Source of the DNA: Pseudoalteromonas piscicida
GTDB lineage: Bacteria; Pseudomonadota; Gammaproteobacteria; Enterobacterales; Alteromonadaceae
Length of the DNA stretch: 64,000 nt
Reading direction: 5' to 3'
NCBI RefSeq assembly: GCF_000238315.3
Contig: NZ_CP011924.1
Location: 1,714,501 to 1,778,500, forward strand
Numbering within the stretch: position 1 is the first letter of the stretch; each line of letters starts with the position of its first letter. Shown one piece after another: positions 49,627-56,483 of the stretch. A program made the position numbers and the translations under genes. The notes under the pieces are model-generated. The model was given only the letters and a program-made list of their open reading frames with translations. It was not told where the DNA came from and searched no databases.

Positions 49627-50460
49627 TTAATCAAAGCTGTAAACTAATGTAGCACCAAGTTCGGTGTCTACCTTTTCTTTTTCATTTTCTGGCTGCGAAT
49701 TATAACGGTAAATAAACGCAAACTTCAGCGCAATACCACCAATCACTTGTGTGACTAGCGCAGACTCAGCAAACAATCGGGAGTTTAAACCTGACAGCGA
49801 TTGCTCAAAACTGACGTCTTGATTAAAGCGGGTACGCTTTGAAACGTTTCTTTCCCACTGCAATGCCATACGCAAAAGCTGGCCTTGCTCGGTTCTATCT
49901 TCTTCCGGCTCAAGCTCGATTTCGTTATCCACACGAGAGATAGACATACCGGGACCGATGTCGATATCTACCGTGTTCTTTCGTCCCTCATACACACGAT
50001 TGCCATAACCTAGCGCAAATGTTGTGGTGTATTCCTTGCCATTAAACCTGTCACGCTCATAGTCGCCGTACATAAAGAACGAGGCGTTATCGTCCCCTAG
50101 TTTGTAGTTACCTTGCGCAGAGCCAAAGTAGCGCGACGCAGAGACATCCTCAACATCCGTTTCTGTATTGTGCTCGCGGCGATAAAGGCCATTGAACTTG
50201 AATTGATTACGCCACTTGGGGAAATCTTGGTAAAGATTACTTTTTAACTTAAATGACGTGTTTTGCGTATTACCTTTATTAACGATAAAGCCAAATTCAA
50301 CGTCACCGTACAGCATTTCGCCCTTATGCTTTTGATGAATTTCGTCATCGGGCATTTTGCCATATTCGTGAAAATCTTCGAATGGATCCGTAGCTAAGCT
50401 TGGTAGCGAAACCAAGCCAATTGCAAATAAAGCGAAAGTTCTAAAAAACGGCACTGACAA
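49627..50460 (-). CDS. DUF481-family outer-membrane beta-barrel protein
   Basis: A 277-residue exported protein with a signal peptide at ~1-23. The rest is rich in alternating aromatic strands (MLYGDVEFGFIVNKGNTQNTSFKLKS; FKFNGLYRREHNTE; SFFMYGDYERDRF) and ends in YSFD, typical of DUF481 (YdiY-like) barrels. The apparent start is TTG 50460 with GGAAAG upstream; GTG two codons later is possible. Function unknown. Confidence 0.85.
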   Translation of the reverse strand: MSVPFFRTFALFAIGLVSLPSLATDPFEDFHEYGKMPDDEIHQKHKGEMLYGDVEFGFIVNKGNTQNTSFKLKSNLYQDFPKWRNQFKFNGLYRREHNTETDVEDVSASRYFGSAQGNYKLGDDNASFFMYGDYERDRFNGKEYTTTFALGYGNRVYEGRKNTVDIDIGPGMSISRVDNEIELEPEEDRTEQGQLLRMALQWERNVSKRTRFNQDVSFEQSLSGLNSRLFAESALVTQVIGGIALKFAFIYRYNSQPENEKEKVDTELGATLVYSFD

Positions 50461-50471
50461 CTACTTTCCGG

Positions 50472-50789
50472 TTATTGCTTCCAAATGATATGACAAAACG
50501 GCGCATCTAAATCTCTGCTAATTAGGATCTTTGCGTACACCTGATCTGAGTCATCAAACTCGATACCGACCAAAACCTGAACGAAGTGCTCTGGTTCTGC
50601 TTCTTGTTCATAAGCAGTTATGCTCGACCAACTCTCGTCCGGCTCACTTTCTTCAATGAAACCACGATCTTCGCGATGTTCGTTGAACATATTGATATCG
50701 TGTTCTTCAAGATTATCAGGGGCCAACTCAAGGAAGATATCATATGCTTGGTGAGTGGCTTCTTCTATGCTACAAAGTCTTGCTGTCAT
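50472..50789 (-). CDS. DUF440 protein (YciU/HI1450 dsDNA-mimic family)
   Basis: A 105-residue strongly acidic protein. The segments AYDIFLELAPDNLEEHDINMFN and the C-terminus FCHIIWK match the YciU/HI1450 family well, with the conserved VQVLVGIEFDDSDQVYAKILISRD between. The family was described as a double-stranded-DNA mimic that may bind HU-type proteins; a role here is inferred. It is divergent from the crotonase gene. Confidence 0.88.
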   Translation of the reverse strand: MTARLCSIEEATHQAYDIFLELAPDNLEEHDINMFNEHREDRGFIEESEPDESWSSITAYEQEAEPEHFVQVLVGIEFDDSDQVYAKILISRDLDAPFCHIIWKQ

Positions 50790-50981
50790 GGACGCTAGCC
50801 TGTTGTTTTAAAATTGGCGCAATGATAGCAAAATGAGGTAAAACATAAATACATAGTCGCGATAATCAAACAGAAAATAACGCTAAATGGCGAACAAATT
50901 ATCAGTAAAAGTTGAATGTTACGTCGCTTTTGAGTTATTACTCTAAAACTATCGCATAAAACCCGCAGGGAGCATCTCATC

Positions 50982-51779
50982 ATGATTTCATTTTCCGAAG
51001 CGAACAACATCGCATTTGTGACCTTATCTCGGCCAGAAAAACAAAACGCGCTGTCTGTTGAAATGTTTGTTGGTTTAGATAATGCGATAAAGAAAATTAG
51101 AAAAAGCAAATCAATTAGAGCTGTTGTGATCCAAGGAGAAGGCGCACATTTTTGTGCTGGTCTAGATGTAAAAAGCGTACTGAATAAACCTTCTGGGATC
51201 ATCAAGCTACTTAAAAAATGGTTACCTGGCAATGCTAACTTAGTACAAAGAGTCGTACTCGGCTGGCAAACTTTGTCTGTTCCTGTCATCGCCAAGATCA
51301 CAGGCAATTGTTTAGGTGGAGGCTGTCATATTGCATTAGGCGCGGATATTCGTTTAGCCGACAGCAGTGCACAGTTTGCCATTATGGAAGCCAAATGGGG
51401 ACTTTGCCCTGACATGGGTGGCAGCTTACTTTTGCCTGCCACAATGAACAAGGATAAGGCACTGCTGATGACAATCCATGCACAGCGAATAGATGCCCAG
51501 CAAGCACTAAAGGACGGTCTCATTACCGAGCTCTGTGATGATGTTGACGCAAGACTCTCAGAGTTACTCACTCAGTTTAGCGCACGCTCGCCCGATGCCA
51601 TTGCAGCAATTAAGAAAGTGCATAATCGAGCCTACAACCAGCCCGCCCGTAAACTGTTATGGATAGAAACGTGGTCACAAATTAAATTGCTCGCCGCTAA
51701 AAATACCAAAATTGCGATGAAGAATGTCTCTGTAGCTGATGAGAATAAAAAGCCATTTTTGCCTCGCATGAAGTGGTAA
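50982..51779 (+). CDS. Crotonase / enoyl-CoA hydratase-isomerase family protein
   Basis: A 265-residue crotonase-fold enzyme. The oxyanion-hole segments are FCAGLDVKSV and GNCLGGGCHIALGAD. In the first catalytic position, where hydratases have Glu (GGGCE), this protein has His; the second region reads MEAKWGLCPDMGG, keeping Glu and the Asp that dienoyl-CoA isomerases use. So it may be an isomerase rather than a hydratase. AGGGAG precedes the ATG. It is not linked to other fatty-acid oxidation genes. Confidence 0.88.
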   Translation: MISFSEANNIAFVTLSRPEKQNALSVEMFVGLDNAIKKIRKSKSIRAVVIQGEGAHFCAGLDVKSVLNKPSGIIKLLKKWLPGNANLVQRVVLGWQTLSVPVIAKITGNCLGGGCHIALGADIRLADSSAQFAIMEAKWGLCPDMGGSLLLPATMNKDKALLMTIHAQRIDAQQALKDGLITELCDDVDARLSELLTQFSARSPDAIAAIKKVHNRAYNQPARKLLWIETWSQIKLLAAKNTKIAMKNVSVADENKKPFLPRMKW

Positions 51780-51786
51780 CGTTAGG

Positions 51787-51814
51787 TTGAATGCTTGTTT
51801 GCCCAAAGTATAAT
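51787..51814 (+). promoter_or_regulatory. Sigma-70 promoter for lrgA-lrgB-mscS
   Basis: TTGAAT (51787-51792), 16-bp spacer, perfect TATAAT (51809-51814). It lies 77 bp before the lrgA-like ATG, just after the crotonase stop. Confidence 0.7.
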
Positions 51815-51890
51815 GGTCATCGCAATACGAGAGCGTACAATTAGGCATCATACATGTTAGCGCCATTGCAGTGCTGAGGATTTACATTTA

Positions 51891-52259
51891 ATGGTACACA
51901 GAGCGAAGTTGATATTACGATTTGCACTAGGCTTTGCCATCATTTTGGCGTGTCTCTTTAGCGCTAAATGGATAATTCAGCTTAGTGCTTTACAGATCCC
52001 AGCCGCCCTACTTGGCATGGTGTTTCTCGTAATACTCCTTGCCACAAAAATCATTAAAGTAGAATGGTTAGCCCCCGCAGCAGAACCCATCTTAAAATAT
52101 ATGGCGCTGTTTTTTATTCCCGCCGGAGTGGGCTTGGTAGAGCATCTCAGTTTGTTTCAATCCCACTGGCTTATGCTGCTGTTATTGCTAGTTGGTGTTC
52201 CAACAATAAGTCTTGTATTGTTAAGCCCTATCGTTAAGAGCATAAAGTTTCGTGATTAA
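51891..52259 (+). CDS. CidA/LrgA-family membrane protein
   Basis: A 122-residue protein with four membrane helices (ILRFALGFAIILACLFSAKW; IPAALLGMVFLVILLATK; YMALFFIPAGVGLVEH; LMLLLLLVGVPTISLVLLS). The family motif F-x-x-P-A-x-V-G is present as FFIPAGVG. CidA/LrgA proteins are holin-like and have been linked to murein-hydrolase control and to pyruvate/glycolate transport with LrgB. It overlaps the next gene by 8 bp. TGAGGA precedes the start. Confidence 0.9.
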   Translation: MVHRAKLILRFALGFAIILACLFSAKWIIQLSALQIPAALLGMVFLVILLATKIIKVEWLAPAAEPILKYMALFFIPAGVGLVEHLSLFQSHWLMLLLLLVGVPTISLVLLSPIVKSIKFRD

Positions 52260-52941
52260 TATGATTATGGCGTCAGCGCTCACTGTGCTGTTATTTTTTA
52301 GTGCACGCAAACTATATCAGCGTATCTCCTTACCGGTATTAAACCCTGTGCTGATCTGCATTTTGGCCATTTCGGCATTTCTACTATTCACGAAGTTCGA
52401 CTACAAGATATATCAACAAGCAACGCTACCAATTCATTACTTGTTAGAACCAGCGGTCGTTGCACTCGCTTACCCTTTGTATAAACAATTTCACCAAATT
52501 AAACCGGTATTTTTTGCATTGTGCTTAACCAGTTGGTTGGGTGTTTCACTGTCTACGTTAAGCGCTTTTCTTATCTGTCAATTTTTTGCAGCCGATCCGC
52601 AGCTCTCAGCTTCAATGGCAGCTCTGTCGGTTACAACACCAATCACCCTACTCATTAGTGATTATCTCGGGGGGATCCCCGCTATTGCAGCGATTATGGT
52701 GATACTAATTGGTGTATTTGGTGGCGTGTTTGGACTACATATTTTGCACTGGTGTAAAGTTGACCATATGCAAGCGAAAGGCACTGCGCTTGGTGTTGCT
52801 TGCCATGCAATAGGCACAGCCGCAGCGATAGAGCATCATCCCATGGCTGGCGCTTTTGCTTCGGCGGCGATGACAATTACCGCCATGATAACTGCACTTT
52901 GGGTGCCTTTGTTTTATCATTGGTTGGCTACTCTAATTTAA
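52252..52941 (+). CDS. CidB/LrgB-family membrane protein
   Basis: A 229-residue polytopic membrane protein and partner of the preceding LrgA-like protein. Family motifs: LEPAVVALAYPLYKQ, VTTPITLLISDYLGGIPAIAA, and the late GTALGVACHAIGTAAAIEHHP. The start may be GTG 52252 or ATG 52261/52267. It is probably co-transcribed with lrgA and the following mscS gene. Confidence 0.92.
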   Translation: MINMIMASALTVLLFFSARKLYQRISLPVLNPVLICILAISAFLLFTKFDYKIYQQATLPIHYLLEPAVVALAYPLYKQFHQIKPVFFALCLTSWLGVSLSTLSAFLICQFFAADPQLSASMAALSVTTPITLLISDYLGGIPAIAAIMVILIGVFGGVFGLHILHWCKVDHMQAKGTALGVACHAIGTAAAIEHHPMAGAFASAAMTITAMITALWVPLFYHWLATLI

Positions 52942-52958
52942 TAACTCGGGATACGACT

Positions 52959-53780
52959 GTGATCAATCAAGAAATCGAGCAAATAGAACACTATTACAAC
53001 ATTATTCGAGAGTATCTGGTGACGTACAGTTTCCAATTGCTCGCTGCGATATTCATCTTCCTTCTCGGTTTGTGGTTATCAAGAAAGCTGTCTAAAGCGA
53101 CTGAAAACTTGATGCTAAAACACAATATCGATCCTGCTTTAACCAACTTTATTGGCAATGTGATAAAAGTCCTTATCATCGCCATGTTTGTGATTATTTC
53201 TCTTGGCAAGGTTGGCATCAGTATCACACCTTTTGTTGCCGCCATCGGTGCCGCGTCTTTAGGTGCAGGTCTTGCACTACAAGGTATGCTAGCAAACTAT
53301 GGCGCTGGTCTTGCCATCATTGCTACCCGCCCATTTGTGATTGGCGATACCATCAGCATCAAAGGCGTTAACGGCCAAGTTAAAATGATTGAGCTTGGAC
53401 ATACCACGCTCATCAACGAAGACAAAGTAGAGATCACTATCCCAAATAAACATGTGGTGGGAGAAATTCTCCATAACTCGTTTGCAAACTCTCTGGTTAA
53501 AGGTGAAATAGGGATAGCCTATGATGCTGATTATCAAGGCGCATTAACACTTATCAATCAGGTACTCGCTGATAATGTAAAGGTCAGTCAAAACCCTAAG
53601 CCTCAGGTGGGGATTGAGGAATTTGCCGACAGTGCAGTGATATTGAGCTACCGCTACTGGGTGCCTACGACTTCACTTATCGAAACTAAATTAGAAGTGA
53701 ATAAAGCGGTGTTTGCCGCGATTAAAAATGCGGAAATCGAAATTCCATTTCCGCAACGAGTGGTTAAAATCATTCAGTGA
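52959..53780 (+). CDS. Small-conductance mechanosensitive channel (MscS family)
   Basis: A 273-residue channel of E. coli MscS size (286). Three membrane helices; the pore helix carries the Gly/Ala packing pattern (GAASLGAGLALQGMLANYGAGLAIIATRPF). A cytoplasmic beta domain and C-terminal alpha/beta cage follow. I chose GTG 52959, with CGGGA upstream; an open frame continues upstream to 52800 but only as the shadow of lrgB. It lies 17 bp after lrgB, so it is likely co-expressed. Confidence 0.9.
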   Translation: MINQEIEQIEHYYNIIREYLVTYSFQLLAAIFIFLLGLWLSRKLSKATENLMLKHNIDPALTNFIGNVIKVLIIAMFVIISLGKVGISITPFVAAIGAASLGAGLALQGMLANYGAGLAIIATRPFVIGDTISIKGVNGQVKMIELGHTTLINEDKVEITIPNKHVVGEILHNSFANSLVKGEIGIAYDADYQGALTLINQVLADNVKVSQNPKPQVGIEEFADSAVILSYRYWVPTTSLIETKLEVNKAVFAAIKNAEIEIPFPQRVVKIIQ

Positions 53781-53788
53781 GTAAACTC

Positions 53789-53816
53789 AATAACGGCTAG
53801 CACCCTAGCCGTTATT
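53789..53816. terminator. Bidirectional terminator between two mscS genes
   Basis: AATAACGGCTAG (53789-53800) pairs perfectly with CTAGCCGTTATT (53805-53816), 12-bp stem and CACC loop. T/A tracts on either side are short. It sits exactly between the two convergent stop codons. Confidence 0.8.
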
Positions 53817-53822
53817 CTACCC

Positions 53823-54719
53823 TCAGTTTTCATCAGGCTTTTCCATAGAAAAGCCACTGCGTAAATGAAGATCGCGCTGTGGAAACGGGATCTCGATTTG
53901 ATATTTTCGAAAGGTATCATCGATAGCCCAAAGGTAATCAGAGACCAGTGCCGTTGGCCGCTTTACCTGCTCAGGTTGCACCCAAACTCCCAACGTGAAA
54001 TTCAAGCTACTATCACCAAACCCTGTCATCCATACCGTTGCTTCTCGCCCCGGCGTATTCAAGGTATATTGAACATTTTTGGCCGCTTCCAATGCGGCAC
54101 GCTTCACCTTCTCTTTGTCGCTGCCATAGGCCACCGAAAAAGGAATACGGAAACGACGATATTTATCCGACATTGTCCAGTTGGTAATTGTATTTGACAC
54201 CATTTCCGAGTTAGGAATAAGCAGGTCGACGTTGTCATTTGTACGGATCCAAGTTGAGCGCATGTGAATGGCTATCACCTCCCCAACCACCCCATTGGTC
54301 AGCTCAACAAAGTCCCCAACTTTGACGGTTTTCTCTAGCAGTAACACCAGACCAGAGACAAAGTTATTCACCAGACCTTGTAGCCCCAAACCAATCCCAA
54401 CGCCGAGTGCACTGGCAACAAGCGCTAATTCAGTGATCTCTATTCCTAAGGCCGTCAGCGCAATAATAAGACCGATAAATAACACGATGTAGTGAATGAT
54501 CCTGCCTATCACATAGGCGGAAGTATGCTGGATCACCCCTTGCCTTGAAGCGAGACGATTAAATGCTAGTCGCAGGATCTTAGAGATCACCAAAGTCGCA
54601 ACGATCACAGCGATAAATGAGAGTGCCTCTCCCACCTCTAATGAAAATTTACCTAATGAAAATAGCTTTTGATCAAGCCACGGAATATCTACGTCTATAT
54701 CTAATGGTGCTTTTATCAT
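53823..54719 (-). CDS. MscS-family mechanosensitive channel, second paralogue
   Basis: A 298-residue MscS-family protein with an acidic N-terminus before three helices (ALSFIAVIVATLVISKILRL; IIHYIVLFIGLIIALTALGI; the pore helix ASALGVGIGLGLQGLVNNFVSGLVLLLE). The soluble domain has VGDFVELTNGVVGEVIAIHMRSTWI. It is clearly different from its convergent neighbour (the pore helix is of the GLGLQGLV type). The two probably have different gating thresholds or ion preferences. Confidence 0.92.
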   Translation of the reverse strand: MIKAPLDIDVDIPWLDQKLFSLGKFSLEVGEALSFIAVIVATLVISKILRLAFNRLASRQGVIQHTSAYVIGRIIHYIVLFIGLIIALTALGIEITELALVASALGVGIGLGLQGLVNNFVSGLVLLLEKTVKVGDFVELTNGVVGEVIAIHMRSTWIRTNDNVDLLIPNSEMVSNTITNWTMSDKYRRFRIPFSVAYGSDKEKVKRAALEAAKNVQYTLNTPGREATVWMTGFGDSSLNFTLGVWVQPEQVKRPTALVSDYLWAIDDTFRKYQIEIPFPQRDLHLRSGFSMEKPDEN

Positions 54720-54889
54720 GGTTATATTTTTTGTTATCTCGTGAAGTTAAGTGTGTGTGGCTAGCAGCAAAAATACAAGTTTTAAAGACGCCTTTGTTCA
54801 GGCTTCTCGCTTGACCTTTTACAGGGCTCGTGACTAAATAAAGGACAAATAAATAACAATAATACTACTGCGGATTGGTAAAATACGTC

Positions 54890-56413
54890 ATGAAAAAATC
54901 CCTACTCGCTTTAACCACTTGTCTCGCGCTTGCGTTGCCAGCTTATAGTCAATCGCTTGCGGACCTTACCACGCTCGAAGTGCAAACCAAAATACAAAAT
55001 CAAACTTTATCGGCAACGCAACTCACTGAGTTTTACTTAAAAAGAATTGCACAACTTGACGATAGTGGTCCTATGCTCAATGCCGTGATCACGCTCAATC
55101 CCAATGCTTTACAAGACGCTAAAAAGCTTGACGACGAACTACTCGCGGGAAAGTATCGAGGGCCACTTCATGGCCTACCAATTATTGTTAAAGATAATAT
55201 CGACACCAGAGCGCCAATGGCAACAACCGCAGGCGCGCTCGCCCTGCAACACAATGTCAAAACCCAAGCTGCACCGCTTATCATCCAGTTAGAACAAGCC
55301 GGCGCTATCATCCTTGGCAAAGCCAATTTAAGTGAATGGGCAAACTTTAAATCAAGTTTCAGCTCGAGCGGCTACAGCACGCTCGGTGGTCAAACTAAAA
55401 ACCCTTATGTGTTAGATAGAACACCATGTGGCTCAAGTTCAGGCTCTGCCGTTGCCGTCTCCGCAGGTCTTGCACTGCTCGCCATTGGTACGGAAACTGA
55501 CGGCTCTATTGTTTGTCCTTCAGCACATAATGGTGTTGTAGGTATTAAACCGACTGTCGGTTTGGTTTCTGGCGAAGGCATTATTCCTATCAGTCATAGC
55601 CAAGATAGCGCTGGCCCTATGGCAAAATCGGTGATGGGCGCCGCTTTGTTACTCAATGCTATCGTTACCGATGCAAAACAGCCTATTGACTTTACTCAAG
55701 GCTTAAATACCGCCAGTTTCAAAGGCAAACGAATTGCTATCACCAGCCATGTAGGTCAGTTTCCACCTGCAGTTCAAGCGGTATTTGCAAAAGCCGTTGC
55801 GACCATGAAAGCAAATGGCGCAGAAATAATTGAAGGGTTAGACTTACCTGAGCTGGAAGCGTTAGGCTCCGCCGAATTGGATATTTTGCTCTATGACTTC
55901 AAGCATGATCTCAATGCTTACCTTGCCACGACACCAGAGCAGGTAAAAGTAAAAAACTTAAACCAGCTCATCCAATTCAACCAGCAACACCCTTCCACCA
56001 TTAAGTACTTTGACCAATATTTGATAGAGGAAGCTGCAAAGAAAGGCGATATCACAGAACACCGATATCAAGAAGCCCAAGCTTTGGTTAAAAAATTTGC
56101 CCGCCAACAAGGCATTGATAAAATAATACAAGAACATCCCCTTGACGCATTTATCGCACCAACGAATACCCCAGCTTGGAGTATCGATATCATTAACGGT
56201 GATAATTTCTCCGCCTCCTCGTCATCTCCTGCCGCGATTGCAGGATATCCAAGCATTACAGTACCGATGGGTTTTCATCATGAGCTACCGCTGGGTATTT
56301 CTTTCTTCGCTGAGGCTTATAGCGAAGCGAAATTAATCAAGCTTACCTATGCTTTCGAGCAGTTGACTAATGCACGCAAAGCGCCTGAGTTTAAGACAAC
56401 ATTAACGCCTTAG
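54890..56413 (+). CDS. Exported amidase (amidase-signature family)
   Basis: A 507-residue hydrolase of the amidase-signature family, with a signal peptide at ~1-21 (cleavage after PAYS). The Ser-Ser-Lys triad can be placed: Lys in LPIIVKDNIDT, the cis-Ser in TPCGSSSGSAVAVSAG, and the nucleophilic Ser in GTETDGSIVCPSAHNG. It probably acts on amides or short peptides in the periplasm, unlike GatA. I chose ATG 54890 (MKKSLLAL); a TTG at 54875 adds five residues. Confidence 0.92.
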   Translation: MKKSLLALTTCLALALPAYSQSLADLTTLEVQTKIQNQTLSATQLTEFYLKRIAQLDDSGPMLNAVITLNPNALQDAKKLDDELLAGKYRGPLHGLPIIVKDNIDTRAPMATTAGALALQHNVKTQAAPLIIQLEQAGAIILGKANLSEWANFKSSFSSSGYSTLGGQTKNPYVLDRTPCGSSSGSAVAVSAGLALLAIGTETDGSIVCPSAHNGVVGIKPTVGLVSGEGIIPISHSQDSAGPMAKSVMGAALLLNAIVTDAKQPIDFTQGLNTASFKGKRIAITSHVGQFPPAVQAVFAKAVATMKANGAEIIEGLDLPELEALGSAELDILLYDFKHDLNAYLATTPEQVKVKNLNQLIQFNQQHPSTIKYFDQYLIEEAAKKGDITEHRYQEAQALVKKFARQQGIDKIIQEHPLDAFIAPTNTPAWSIDIINGDNFSASSSSPAAIAGYPSITVPMGFHHELPLGISFFAEAYSEAKLIKLTYAFEQLTNARKAPEFKTTLTP

Positions 56414-56425
56414 CAGCGCAAATAA

Positions 56426-56454
56426 AAAGCCTCCGCACCACTGCAGGAGGCTTT
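56426..56454. terminator. Terminator between the amidase and kinase genes
   Basis: AAAGCCTCC (56426-56434) pairs with GGAGGCTTT (56446-56454), a 9-bp stem. TTCT follows on the right and AAATAAAAA on the left, so it can work in both directions for the convergent genes. Confidence 0.8.
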
Positions 56455-56483
56455 CTGTTAAAAATGGCGGCAATACCGCGTTT

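Noticed and set aside
50795..51307. 170-codon minus-strand frame
   Set aside because: Shadow of the crotonase gene on the other strand; hydrophobic but with no ribosome site or family.
52800..52958. N-terminal extension of the first MscS protein
   Set aside because: The frame overlaps lrgB and encodes a His/Arg-rich non-MscS sequence; GTG 52959 gives the expected channel length.
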